From assembly GCA_936928855.1 (NCBI GenBank), contig CAKZHZ010000105.1, positions 1 to 53,817 of the forward strand: 53,817 bases of DNA. Reading direction: 5' to 3'. The translations under genes and the position numbers were made by a program. Each line of letters starts with the position of its first letter. The stretch's first letter is position 1. Positions 30,406 through 42,223 of this stretch are shown here, in pieces. Source of the DNA: an uncultured Polycyclovorans sp. Lineage in GTDB: Bacteria; Pseudomonadota; Gammaproteobacteria; Nevskiales; Nevskiaceae. The notes beneath the pieces were generated by a model. That model made no database searches. It saw nothing but the letters and a program-made list of their open reading frames with translations, and was not told where the DNA came from.

Positions 30406-31476
30406 CTACGACGCCCGCCTGATCACGCGCCGCGCCCGCAAGCCCAGGTAATTCGCCATCACCCAGAAATGCTTGAAGGCCGGATTGCGGGTCTGCCCGT
30501 GGTGATAGCGGTAGTAGATCTGCTGGATGATCACCGCCAGCCGGAACAGACCGTAGGCCTCGTAGAAAGCCCAGTTGTCACATTTGATGCCTGTCTTGCC
30601 GAGGTAGTACTCGACCACCTCGCGGCGGGTCATCATGCCCGGCAGATGCGTCGGCTGGCGGCGCATGAACTGGGCGATGCGGTCATCCCCCGCTTCGTTC
30701 CAGTAGGCAACAATGCCGCCCAGCTCCATCAGCGGATCACCCAGCGTGGCCATCTCCCAGTCCAGCACGCCGATCACCTGGGTGGGGTCCTCAGGCGACA
30801 GCACCACGTTGTCCAGGCGCCAGTCATTGTGGATCACCGCGTTGGCCACATCGTCCGGAATGTTCGCCTCCAGCCAGCGCTGCACGTCGCGGAACTTCAG
30901 CACGTTCCAGGTCGGCACCTTCTGCCAGCGGGCGTTCCAGCCCTCGATCTGGCGGCGCACATAGCCGCTGCCCTTGCCCAGCTTTTCCAGCGCGGTGCCC
31001 TGCACATCCACCTGATGCAGATCGATCAGCCGATCCAGCAGGTTCTCGCAGAGCTGTCGCGCCTGGGCCGGACTGAGGGTCATGCCGCGCGGCAGGTTCT
31101 TGCGCGGAATGATGCCCTCGATGCGGTCCATCACGTAGAACTCGCTGCCGATCACGCCCTCGTCCTGGCAGAACGCCACCATGTTCGGCACGTAGGGGAA
31201 CACCGGCTTGAGCGCGGACTGCACGGTGTACTCGCGCCCCATGTCGTGCGCGCCCTTGGCCTTGGTGCCGGCCGGGGGGCGACGCAGGATGAGGTCGCGG
31301 TTGGTGTAGCGCAGGCGATAGGTCCAGTTCGATGCGCCGCCCGAGAACTGCGTCACCTCCGGCTGTCCCTCCAGCGCCACGCCCTGCGCCTGTAACCAAT
31401 GGGTGATGGTGGCCACATCCAGGGTTTCGCCTTCGCGGACCGCACCGCCGCGGTCCAGTACCGATGTTCCAGTCAT
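30406..31476 (-). CDS. APH-fold phosphotransferase (ACAD10/11-like N-terminal domain type)
   Basis: This 356-residue aminoglycoside-phosphotransferase-fold protein has the glycine-rich QFSGGASNWTYRL loop, a catalytic loop HNDWRLDNVVL, and a metal site GVLDWEMATLGDPLMELG. The closest pattern is the kinase domain fused to acyl-CoA dehydrogenase in ACAD10/11, where it phosphorylates 4-hydroxyacyl-CoA in gamma/4-hydroxy acid breakdown. Its co-transcription with a separate acyl-CoA dehydrogenase and SDR supports such a role. It overlaps the alpha/beta hydrolase gene by four bases. Confidence 0.87.
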   Translation of the reverse strand: MTGTSVLDRGGAVREGETLDVATITHWLQAQGVALEGQPEVTQFSGGASNWTYRLRYTNRDLILRRPPAGTKAKGAHDMGREYTVQSALKPVFPYVPNMVAFCQDEGVIGSEFYVMDRIEGIIPRKNLPRGMTLSPAQARQLCENLLDRLIDLHQVDVQGTALEKLGKGSGYVRRQIEGWNARWQKVPTWNVLKFRDVQRWLEANIPDDVANAVIHNDWRLDNVVLSPEDPTQVIGVLDWEMATLGDPLMELGGIVAYWNEAGDDRIAQFMRRQPTHLPGMMTRREVVEYYLGKTGIKCDNWAFYEAYGLFRLAVIIQQIYYRYHHGQTRNPAFKHFWVMANYLGLRARRVIRRAS

Positions 31477-32371
31477 GGTGCCTCGTCAGGAAAAAGCAGA
31501 TTCAACAGTACCGCAGCGTAGGCCTCGGGCGCCTCAAGGTCGGGAAAGTGCCCGGCCTGCTCGAAGCGCTGCACGGTCAGCTGGGGCAGATGGGCGCGCA
31601 GGCCCTCGGGATCGGTGGGGCGATGACTGCGATCGGCCCCACCCCACAACAGGGTTGCCGGCACCGGGACGGGTGCCAGCAACGGGTCATCGGCAGCGGT
31701 CGCCTGCATCCCCTGCACCACACCGGCAAAGCAGTAGCAGCCGCCGTCGGCCAGTGCCCGATCCGCGGTGTGCTGGAAGTGCGGCCGATCCTCGCGGCGG
31801 GCCAGCGCGATGCGATACCAGCCTGCGGCGACCTTCCGCCGTTGGGCGAAATTGATCAGCTGCCCCAGCACCGGAACGCGGATCGGCGCCGGCACGATCC
31901 GCTCGGTCCAGGCGCGCATGGCGGGCATTCCCGGGGTCTGCGACAACAGCAGATGGGTCACCCGCTGCGGCGCCAGATGCGCCGCCGCGATCCCGTAGTA
32001 GCCGTTGACGCAGGACAGCGCCAGCACCGCGCGCTCGATGCCCAGCCCCGACAACACGGCCAGCAGCACCTCCGCGCCGGCCCGCAGCCGATGGTCGTGA
32101 CGCGGTCCGGGCACGCTGAATCCGAAGCCCGGGAGGTCGGCCACCACCACCCGGACGCGCGGCGTCAGGCGAGCCACCAGCGGCGCGTAGTGCTCGATCA
32201 CGCAGGGGCCGTCCGGCACCAGCAACACCGCCGGCCCCGAACCACCGCTGTCCTGCACCCGCACCCAGCCCGAGGGGGTATCGATCCAGCGCAGCCCCGG
32301 CAAGGCGGCCGGGGCAGCGCGCGGCGTTGCACCCCGGGCGTACAGCCAGTGATCGAGGCGGCTCGCCAGCG

Positions 32372-32375
<4 letters not shown>
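31473..32375 (-). CDS. Alpha/beta hydrolase with Cys at the nucleophile position
   Basis: This 300-residue alpha/beta hydrolase fold protein has an oxyanion region with VLLVPDG and DLPGFGFS, and a late catalytic HFPD near the C-terminus. The nucleophile elbow usually reads G-x-S-x-G; here it is LSCVNGYYG, which aligns a cysteine (C122) with the catalytic serine. A Cys nucleophile is known in dienelactone hydrolases. Alternatively the enzyme may be altered or inactive. The gene overlaps the acyl-CoA dehydrogenase by four bases and the phosphotransferase by four bases, so it is part of the lipid operon. Confidence 0.78.
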
Positions 32376-33601
<1,226 letters not shown>

Positions 33602-33651
33602 GAGGCAGTCCGGGATGAGGGCGAAACCCCGATGCTACTGCCGCGCATTAC

Positions 33652-33677
33652 ACTGCATAAAGTGAAATTTATGCAGT
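33652..33677. promoter_or_regulatory. Probable LysR-type operator between the acyl-CoA operon and its regulator
   Basis: ACTGCATAAA and TTTATGCAGT form a perfect 10-base inverted repeat around a 6-base spacer. The repeat ends 7 bases before the LysR ATG and lies 51 bases upstream of the acyl-CoA dehydrogenase ATG. It contains the T-N11-A type core TGCAT...ATGCA. The position suggests autorepression and control of the divergent operon. Confidence 0.7.
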
Positions 33678-33684
33678 CGCAATC

Positions 33685-34599
33685 ATGAACACTGTGCATC
33701 AATCAAGTCTCGCCGCCCGGCTCGACCTCAACCTGCTGCGGGTTTTCGACGCCATCGCCCAGCAACGGAATCTGGCGCGGGCGGCGGCCCACCTGCATCT
33801 GTCGCCCTCGGCGGTCAGCCATGCGCTGGCCCGCCTGCGGACACAACTCGATGACCCCCTGTTCGAACGGCACGGTCGCGGGGTGACGCCGAGCGCCCTG
33901 GCGCGGCGTCTGGCGCCGGAGGTGCGGGATGCGCTGTCACGCCTGGAGACCGCGCTCAACCGCGCCCACCCCTTCGATCCGGCGCAGGACTTGCGGCAAC
34001 TGCGCATCGCCATGCCCGATGAACTGGAGACCGACCTGCTGCCACTGCTGAGCGAACGGCTGCGTGCGGCCGCGCCCGCAGCGCGGCTGGACAGCGTGCG
34101 TATCGATCGCGCCAATCTGGCCGCCGACCTGGCCGCGCAGCGGCTGGACATGGCCATCGATGTGGTTCGCCTCAATGACCCGGACCTGCGGCAGCAGCAG
34201 ATCGGTGACGACCAGTTCTGCGTGCTCAGCCGTGCCGGCCGCCGCCGCTTGACACGCCGGGATTACCTGGCGGCACGACACGTGATCGTGTCGTCGCGGC
34301 GTTCGGGCATGGCACTGGAGGACCTGCACCTTCAACAGCATCGGATCAGCCGCCAGATCGCGCTACGCTGCCAGTTGCTGGAGGCCGCCTGCGAGATTGT
34401 CGCCGGCTCTGACCTGCTGCTGACCCTGCCCCGACGGCACGCCGAATCGGCTCGACGCTTGCACGCCCTCGCGATCTTCGAGGCGCCCGTACCGCTTCCC
34501 CCGGCTGAGGTGTTCTGCACTTGGCACCGGCTGCGTGACGGCGATCCGGCCCTGCAGTGGGTACGCACCCAGCTGTCCGCAAGCGAGCGAGGAGAATGA
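33685..34599 (+). CDS. LysR-family transcriptional regulator
   Basis: This 304-residue regulator has an N-terminal winged HTH (RLDLNLLRVFDAIAQQRNL, AAAHLHLSPSAVSHALARLR and DPLFERHGRGVTPSALA), typical of the NodD/SyrM-like LysR branch. An effector-binding domain (about residues 95-300) follows. It is divergent from the acyl-CoA dehydrogenase operon, the usual arrangement for a LysR protein and its target; the inducer is probably an intermediate of that pathway. No terminator was recognised downstream. Confidence 0.9.
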   Translation: MNTVHQSSLAARLDLNLLRVFDAIAQQRNLARAAAHLHLSPSAVSHALARLRTQLDDPLFERHGRGVTPSALARRLAPEVRDALSRLETALNRAHPFDPAQDLRQLRIAMPDELETDLLPLLSERLRAAAPAARLDSVRIDRANLAADLAAQRLDMAIDVVRLNDPDLRQQQIGDDQFCVLSRAGRRRLTRRDYLAARHVIVSSRRSGMALEDLHLQQHRISRQIALRCQLLEAACEIVAGSDLLLTLPRRHAESARRLHALAIFEAPVPLPPAEVFCTWHRLRDGDPALQWVRTQLSASERGE

Positions 34600-34732
34600 C
34601 GCACACGGGTCCCAGCTGACAGCAGCTTGACAGTCGATATAAATCTAAATAATTTGCATTTGCTTTTAATTTTTGCATCTGATGCGAGCGGTCTCACGGG
34701 AAAATGAGTGCCTTGCCGGCGACTAGTGCCCG

Positions 34733-35596
34733 ATGAAAAGATCACTTTCCTTTGCTGCTGCCGTCGGCGTCGCAACCTTGCTGATCGGGTTCACGACGGC
34801 TTGGCATCTGCGATCAAACAGTCTGGAGACCGACCACCAGCAGACTTCAGACGCTCCGCTGCCGACCTCGGGCAGTAGCAATGCCCCGCCCCGGCCACAT
34901 CCGAGTCGCGCGTCAGTAGCCTCATCCACGTCCAATCAGGCGCAAACCCTGCTTGGGTCTGTCACTCTCGAGGAATCGCCCGACGGGGGTGCGACATTGG
35001 ACCAGGCGTTTGGTCGCCACTTCAAGGAGCACGGGGTTGCGTGGGTTCTAGAGGAGATCGCCACGGGCTCAATTGATGTTCACGGCCTGAGTCGATCAAG
35101 CCGAAGGAGGCTCGTCACCCTTGTAATATCGCATTCAACGCCCATGCAGCTAGCTGAGGCGATGCTCCTTCTCCCGATGCCCGACAATGCAGTCATTGCA
35201 GCAACCACTTTGCAGGCTGCAAAGGACGCAGAGGGCAATATCGATCAGCGTATCGTGATCGAGAAGTACCAACTACTGGCCCAATCCGGAAGTTCTTTAC
35301 GATATACCGAGGAAACCCTTTATGGGTACTCAAATGCGCTGAACCGCGCCATCGGATTGGGCCTTGACGAAGTCGTTCACTACCTCACCGAAAACGGCGT
35401 GGCTCCGGCCACTGGCAGTGACCCATGGAACATTTGCCTACGTAGCCGGCTGTGCAGCGCACAGACTGCCGATTCAATCCTGGCTGCAGGGTATCGACCG
35501 TCAACGGAACAACGCCAATTGGCTGCAACGTCCGTCACGGAGATTCAAAACGCCAGCTTGAGACAATGGATCATCGAAAACCTGGACCGGCTGTAA
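34733..35596 (+). CDS. Hypothetical exported or anchored protein
   Basis: I do not recognise this 287-residue protein. It begins with an uncleaved-type signal anchor (about residues 5-24), followed by a low-complexity Ser/Pro/Thr-rich linker of about 50 residues (SGSSNAPPRPHPSRASVASS) and a helical domain. Helix pairs such as LGLDEVVHYLTENGVAPATG look like degenerate ankyrin-type repeats. The base composition is clearly less GC-rich than that of its neighbours, and the 130 bases upstream are AT-rich, so horizontal acquisition is possible. It stands alone between the LysR and SnoaL-like genes. Confidence 0.7.
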   Translation: MKRSLSFAAAVGVATLLIGFTTAWHLRSNSLETDHQQTSDAPLPTSGSSNAPPRPHPSRASVASSTSNQAQTLLGSVTLEESPDGGATLDQAFGRHFKEHGVAWVLEEIATGSIDVHGLSRSSRRRLVTLVISHSTPMQLAEAMLLLPMPDNAVIAATTLQAAKDAEGNIDQRIVIEKYQLLAQSGSSLRYTEETLYGYSNALNRAIGLGLDEVVHYLTENGVAPATGSDPWNICLRSRLCSAQTADSILAAGYRPSTEQRQLAATSVTEIQNASLRQWIIENLDRL

Positions 35597-35638
35597 CGTT
35601 CCTGCGATATCCACGAGGCACTTACCGCACTGCCCCCA

Positions 35639-36139
35639 CTACTCCATGGCGGGGGGTGTTCGCCCGGCAAACAACACCTTCAGCTGGCTGGCATCCAGCT
35701 CCAGTGCCAGCGTCGAGGTGGCGACGAACCGGGTCCGCACGATCTTCCATTGGCCGTCGATGCAGCGGTAGCCGTCTTCGTAGTAGCCGGCCAGCTGCGT
35801 CAGGCTCTTGTCGCGGGTGTTGATCAGGCCGTACTGCAGGCTCCAGGTGGCTTCGGCGGCATCCTCGGCGGTCACCGAGATCTGCGGGTTGCTGCCGTGG
35901 TGCAGCTCCACCATGTGATCGTGACAGGCCATCTGGGTGTACAGCGCCACCAGGGCATCGGCATTGTCGAAACACCCCACGGCACCGTAGTCGATCTCCA
36001 CCGTCCCATCGGCGAAGCAGGCGCGCATGGTCGCGGGATCCTTGCGGTCACAGGCCGCCAGATAGCGGGCCTTGAGGTTGCGGATGGCCTCGGCGGCCTC
36101 AAGCCGGTGCAGGCGCTGGGCCAGTGCGTCGTCGTTCAT
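35639..36139 (-). CDS. SnoaL-like / NTF2-family protein
   Basis: This is a 166-residue cone-fold (alpha+beta barrel) protein with the SnoaL/NTF2 pattern: EAIRNLKARYLAACDRKD, MRACFADGTVEIDYG, AGYYEDGYRCIDGQWKIVR. Members are polyketide cyclases, dehydratases or ring-hydroxylating dioxygenase small subunits; the activity here is unknown. Of two in-frame ATGs six bases apart I choose 36139, because GGAGG has correct spacing to it but touches the upstream ATG at 36145. The long open frame to 37306 is antisense to the kinase gene and spurious. Confidence 0.8.
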   Translation of the reverse strand: MNDDALAQRLHRLEAAEAIRNLKARYLAACDRKDPATMRACFADGTVEIDYGAVGCFDNADALVALYTQMACHDHMVELHHGSNPQISVTAEDAAEATWSLQYGLINTRDKSLTQLAGYYEDGYRCIDGQWKIVRTRFVATSTLALELDASQLKVLFAGRTPPAME

Positions 36140-36295
36140 TGTCATCCCTCCAGAGTCGGGGCCAGAGTTCACGTCAGGCCATGCTGCGGCGCCTACTCCA
36201 AACAGATGACGTGAGCGTGGCGCGCGCTCCCTACCGTAGCGCCAAATACGTGGCACCACGGTGACCACGGCATCCGAAGAATGAGGAGAATCCTG

Positions 36296-38097
<1,802 letters not shown>

Positions 38098-38101
<4 letters not shown>

Positions 38102-39042
38102 GCGCTGCCGCCAAACCCGTCATCCTCTTCGTGGACGACGAACCGCGCGTGCTCACCAGCATGCGCATGCTGTTCCGCAATACCTACCAGGTGCTCATCG
38201 CCGAGAGCGGCGTCGCCGCGCTCGGCGTGCTCAAGGATCAGGCGGTGGACGTCATCGTCAGTGACCAGCGCATGCCGGGCATGACCGGTATCGAACTGCT
38301 GCGCCGCGCCCGCGACCTGCAACCCGGCGCCATGCGCATCCTGCTCACCGGCTACTCCGATCTCAACGCCATCATCGGCTCGATCAACGAGGGTGAGATC
38401 TTCCGCTTCGTCAACAAGCCGTGGATCAACGACGATCTCGGCGGCACCCTGGCGCGTGCGGTGGACGCCGCCCGTGCCACCGCGGCGGCGGAGCGCGACA
38501 GCCACACGGTGGCGCCGGCCAACGCGGTGGACCTCAACGGTCCGGCCGTGCTGGTGCTCGACGAGGATCCCGCTGTGGCGCCACAGCTGCAGCGCATGCT
38601 CGGCGGCGGCGTGCGGGTGGTGGCGGCCCGCAGCATGGAAGCCGCGGTACGCGAGATGGAGTCGCAGGATATCGGCGTGGTGGTGTCCGATACCCGCGTT
38701 CAGGACCATCCGGTGGTGAGCCTGATCGGCACCCTCAAGCAGCATCACCCGGAACTGGTGTCGGTGATCCTCACCGAGCGGGCGGACGCGGGCGCGGCGA
38801 TTGATCTGATCAACCAGGGCCAGATCTATCGCTTCATCACCAAACCGCTGAGCGAAAGCCAGTGCAAGATCACCGTCAGCTCGGCGCTGCGCCAGCACCA
38901 GCGGCTGGCAGCGGCACCGGTGCTGCACCAGCGCTACCAGGTCAGCGAGCCGGTGGAGCCGCCACCGCCAACCTCGCCCGCGGGCGGGCTGCTGGACCGC
39001 ATCCGCGGCCTGCGCAACCGCGTCTGGGGCCGCAGCGCCTGA
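38098..39042 (+). CDS. Response regulator with two receiver domains, no output domain
   Basis: This is a 314-residue protein with two REC domains in tandem. The first has FVDDEP and phosphoacceptor D56 in VIVSDQRMPGMTG, with K107 in FVNKPW. The second has LVLDEDP and D198 in VVVSDTRVQDHP, with K249 in FITKPL. The first resembles RpfG-type receivers. After about residue 265 only a Pro-rich linker and a short basic helix follow (LLDRIRGLRNRVWGR), so there is no DNA-binding or GGDEF/HD-GYP output. It probably acts as a phospho-relay or by protein contact. Co-transcribed with the kinase. Confidence 0.87.
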
Positions 39043-39045
39043 GGC

Positions 39046-40275
39046 TCAGCCGCCGCGCTGCACCGCCTGGCCGTCCTCCAGTCCGGGCGGCGGATCCACC
39101 ACCACGGTCTCTCCGGCCCGCAGGCCGGCGCCCACCCGCAGATCGCCCCCCATCGGCTCCAGATCGGACACGGCGCGGCGCTCCACGCGGTCGTCGCGCA
39201 ACACCCAGACCTGGTCGTCCTGGACTGCGCCGGCGGGCACCCGCACGCCCTGCGCCGGCGCTGCGGCGTCATCACGGACCGGCGCCTCCGGCAGAAACGC
39301 CACCCGCACCCCCATCTCCGGCAGCACCCGGGCATCCATCTCGCGCAGGCCGATACGCACTTTCACCGTGGCCTTGCTGCGGTCGGCGGTCGGAATCACC
39401 GCGATCACCTCCCCCGCCAGCGGCGCCTCCGGGTAGGCATTGAGCCGTACCGTCACCGGCTGTGCCGGCTGCACCCGGTTGATGAAGTTCTCATTGACGT
39501 CGACCTCGATCTCCAGCGAGTCCATGTCCACCAGCGTGCCGATGCCGGTGCGGGTGCCGTCCCCACCGGCCGACAGCGGCGAGATCATCTCGCCCGGCTG
39601 GGCATTCTTCACCGTCACCACGCCGGCAAAGGGGGCCCGCACCACGGTGTCCTCCAGCTGCTGCCGCTGAACCGCGACGCTGCGCGTGGCGACCACCACC
39701 TGCTCCTGCGCGCTGCCCAGCCGCGCCTGCAGCCCGTCGCGGGCCGCCTCGGCGCTGTCCAGGGCCGCCTGACTGACCAGACCCTTGGCGGCCAACTCGC
39801 GATTGCGCCGCAGGCTGCGCTCGGCATCCGCCAGTTGCACCCGCACTTCCGTGAGCTGCGCCCGCGCCGCGTCGGCCTGGGCCACCGCGAGGTCCAGCTG
39901 CGCCTGCACGTTGCGATCGTCGATCCGCGCCAGGACATCTCCCACCGCCACCCGCTGACCTTCCTCGATGAGCACTTCGGTCACCTTGCCGGTGATCTTG
40001 GATGACACCGTCGCCTGCCGTCGCGCCACGACGTAGCCCGAGGCGTCCAGTACCGAGGCACTGGCCGACGGCACCTCGGCGGCGCTGCGGGCCACTGCGG
40101 TGCGCACCGCCGGTGCCGCGGGCTGGCGGGTCACCATCCATGCGGCCGCCAGCACGGCGATCAGGATCGCCAGCGCCGCGAGCCCGACCCACCAGCGGCT
40201 TGCGCCGGTCGAGGCGGTCTGGCGATCCTGTTGATCGAGCTTGAGCCGGGCGAGCAGTTCGGCCTGTTTGGACAT
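39046..40275 (-). CDS. HlyD/MacA-type periplasmic adaptor of an efflux pump
   Basis: This 409-residue membrane fusion protein has an N-terminal membrane anchor (about residues 28-48), a split lipoyl domain (GYVVARRQATVSSKITGKV and VVRAPFAGVV), a coiled-coil hairpin of about 100 residues between the halves, and beta-barrel and membrane-proximal domains (VTVRLNAYPEAPLAGEV). Such adaptors connect an ABC (MacB) or RND pump to TolC. No pump gene is next to it: the left neighbour is the response regulator in convergent orientation, and the right neighbour is divergent. The adaptor is therefore an orphan here. The frame extension to 41235 is antisense to the hydrolase gene. Confidence 0.85.
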   Translation of the reverse strand: MSKQAELLARLKLDQQDRQTASTGASRWWVGLAALAILIAVLAAAWMVTRQPAAPAVRTAVARSAAEVPSASASVLDASGYVVARRQATVSSKITGKVTEVLIEEGQRVAVGDVLARIDDRNVQAQLDLAVAQADAARAQLTEVRVQLADAERSLRRNRELAAKGLVSQAALDSAEAARDGLQARLGSAQEQVVVATRSVAVQRQQLEDTVVRAPFAGVVTVKNAQPGEMISPLSAGGDGTRTGIGTLVDMDSLEIEVDVNENFINRVQPAQPVTVRLNAYPEAPLAGEVIAVIPTADRSKATVKVRIGLREMDARVLPEMGVRVAFLPEAPVRDDAAAPAQGVRVPAGAVQDDQVWVLRDDRVERRAVSDLEPMGGDLRVGAGLRAGETVVVDPPPGLEDGQAVQRGG

Positions 40276-40350
40276 GCGGTCGGACTTGGATCGAATGTGT
40301 GCGCATGGTAAACCGCCGGACCGTTCCCGCACCTGCCACCACGCCGCCCG

Positions 40351-41220
40351 ATGCCCCACTACGCCGATCTGCCCCGCTGGTCCTCCACCGCCGGCGGCGG
40401 CCCGCCGCTGCAGGGGCGCATCGCTGGCCAGGGCGGGCCCTGGATTCACTGGCTGTCCGGCAACGGTTTCTGCGGCGGGGTCTACTGGCCGATGCTGCGG
40501 CCGCTGGCGCGCGACCACCAGCTGTTTCTGCATGACATCGAGGGCCAGGGCGACAGCGGTGTACCGCCGCGTTTTCGCGGCAGCCGCACGATGCTGCGAC
40601 GGGTACCGGAGGTGATGGACGATTGCGGTCTGCCCGCACAGGGCCTGATCGGCATGGGGCACAGCTACGGGGGCGCGATGACCCTGCGGCTGGCCGACCG
40701 CCATCCCGGCCGCTTCCGCGCCCTGGTCCTGCTGGACCCCATTCTGCTGCCCACCCACCTCTGGCTGGGACTGAAGCTGGCGAGCGCCCTCGGCCGCAAT
40801 CCGATGGCAGGCGCCGCACGACGGCGACGCGCCCTGTGGGCCAGTCGTGACGACGCCCGCAGCCGCCTCGCCGGCCGTGGCGTCTATGCCGGGTGGACCG
40901 ATGAAGCCCTCGATCACTTTCTCGACCACGCCACCCGGGACACCCCGGAGGGCCGGGCCCTGTGCTGCCCGCCCGCCATCGAGGCCGCCATCTTCGAGCA
41001 GCCCTTCTATCCCTGGGCGGCGATCCGGCGGCTGCGCATACCGACGCTGGTGCTGATCGGACGCGACAGCTATCCGTTCTTTCCCCAGACCGCCCGCCGC
41101 ATCCGGGCGCTGGCCCCACAGGTCCGGATCGAACGGATGACCGGGGATCATTGCTTCATGCAGCAGCACCCGGCCGACACCACCGCCGCCATCCGTGCGT
41201 TTCTGACCGCCCTGCCCTGA
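40351..41220 (+). CDS. Alpha/beta hydrolase
   Basis: This is a 289-residue cytoplasmic alpha/beta hydrolase with oxyanion-loop residues WLSGNGFCG, nucleophile elbow GHSYGG (Ser about residue 105), an acidic residue in LIGRDSY (about 233) and catalytic His in TGDHCFMQ (about 262). The cap region is Arg-rich. Substrate unknown; lipase/esterase or haloalkane dehalogenase-like activities are possible. It stands alone, divergent from the HlyD-type gene, with 75 bases between the starts. Confidence 0.85.
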   Translation: MPHYADLPRWSSTAGGGPPLQGRIAGQGGPWIHWLSGNGFCGGVYWPMLRPLARDHQLFLHDIEGQGDSGVPPRFRGSRTMLRRVPEVMDDCGLPAQGLIGMGHSYGGAMTLRLADRHPGRFRALVLLDPILLPTHLWLGLKLASALGRNPMAGAARRRRALWASRDDARSRLAGRGVYAGWTDEALDHFLDHATRDTPEGRALCCPPAIEAAIFEQPFYPWAAIRRLRIPTLVLIGRDSYPFFPQTARRIRALAPQVRIERMTGDHCFMQQHPADTTAAIRAFLTALP

Positions 41221-41277
41221 AACCGCACGCCGCATTCACGTCGCGGTTGCGACCCTTTCGGGCCCACCCGCATCCTG

Positions 41278-41853
41278 ATGGGCATGAGCGCCTTCGACAT
41301 CGAGGTTCCGGACACCGAACTGGCCGCCGCACAGCGCGGCGAGGCGCGCGCGCAGGCATCGCTCTACCGCCGCTTCGAGCGCCCCGCCTATACGCTGGCG
41401 CGCCGCATGGTGACGGATCCCGACGGCGCCGCGGATGTGCTGCAGGATGCTTTTGTCACCGCATTTCGCAGCCTCCATCAGTTTCGGGGTGAGGCCCCGT
41501 TCGGCCACTGGCTGCGCCGGGTGGTGGCCACCCAGGCGCTGATGTACCTGCGGGCACAGCGGCGCTGGCAGGACCTGTTCGTGCCCACCAACGAGGTGAT
41601 CGAGGCGCAGATCGGGCAGGAAGACCTGCACAGCCTGGACCTGGAACAGGTACTTGCCACCCTCCCCGAGGTGCCCCGCACCGTGCTCTGGCTCTACCAC
41701 GTGGAGGGCTACACCCACGCCGAGATCGCCGCACTCTGCGGGCGCACCCCCAGTTTTTCCAAGTCGCAGCTGTCGCGTGCCCACGCGCGCCTGCGAAACC
41801 AGTTCGGTGGCGCCCCGCAGGCGCCTGGAGCTTCCCATGAATCGCGTGCCTGA
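41278..41853 (+). CDS. ECF-type RNA polymerase sigma factor
   Basis: This 191-residue sigma-70 family protein has region 2 (RRFERPAYTLARRMVTDPDG, ADVLQDAFVTAFRSLHQF) and region 4 (LATLPEVPRTVLWLYHVEGY, THAEIAALCG, and SFSKSQLSRAHARLR). In the recognition helix S-F-S-K-S-Q replaces the more usual T-V-K-S-R-L. It directs polymerase to a small regulon, most likely envelope-related, since it is followed by an anti-sigma-like membrane protein (17-base overlap) and a periplasmic PDZ protein. The start may be ATG 41278 or ATG 41284. Confidence 0.88.
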   Translation: MGMSAFDIEVPDTELAAAQRGEARAQASLYRRFERPAYTLARRMVTDPDGAADVLQDAFVTAFRSLHQFRGEAPFGHWLRRVVATQALMYLRAQRRWQDLFVPTNEVIEAQIGQEDLHSLDLEQVLATLPEVPRTVLWLYHVEGYTHAEIAALCGRTPSFSKSQLSRAHARLRNQFGGAPQAPGASHESRA

Positions 41854-42223
41854 ACCGCTGACCGAGGCCCTGCGCGGGCTGCCCGACTTCGACCCGCCCG
41901 CCAACGGCTGGGCACGGGTGGAGGCGCAGCTGCGCCCCCGCCATCGCGCCCGTCGCTGGGTGCCGCTGCTGATGGCCGCCGGACTCGGCGCCCTTGCCGT
42001 GAGCCTGAGCCTGAGCCTGCGGCCGCCGACACCACCGGCCGAGATCGCCGTGGCCCAGGCCGACACCGCCGTCAGCACCGAGCCCTGGGCGCTGGCGGCC
42101 GCCGCGCTGGCCCTGCACTCGGAGCCCGATCCCTACCCGCAGGACGACTTGGATGCCGCCACCGTGACGATGACGGCACGCGCCCTGCTCTCCACGCCCG
42201 ACGATGAGGAGGAATGGCTATGA
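41837..42223 (+). CDS. Putative anti-sigma factor, single membrane span
   Basis: This 128-residue protein has a cytoplasmic N-terminal part (about residues 1-39), one membrane helix (about 41-62, VPLLMAAGLGALAVSLSLSL) and a short Ala-rich periplasmic tail. There is no recognised zinc anti-sigma motif (H-x3-C-x2-C), so the assignment rests on topology and on its position: it overlaps the sigma gene by 17 bases and the PDZ gene by four. It ends in an acidic EEEWL. Confidence 0.65.
   Translation: MNRVPEPLTEALRGLPDFDPPANGWARVEAQLRPRHRARRWVPLLMAAGLGALAVSLSLSLRPPTPPAEIAVAQADTAVSTEPWALAAAALALHSEPDPYPQDDLDAATVTMTARALLSTPDDEEEWL

Noticed and set aside
40276..41235. 5' extension of the HlyD frame
   Set aside because: It is antisense to the alpha/beta hydrolase; the adaptor's membrane anchor starts after 40275.
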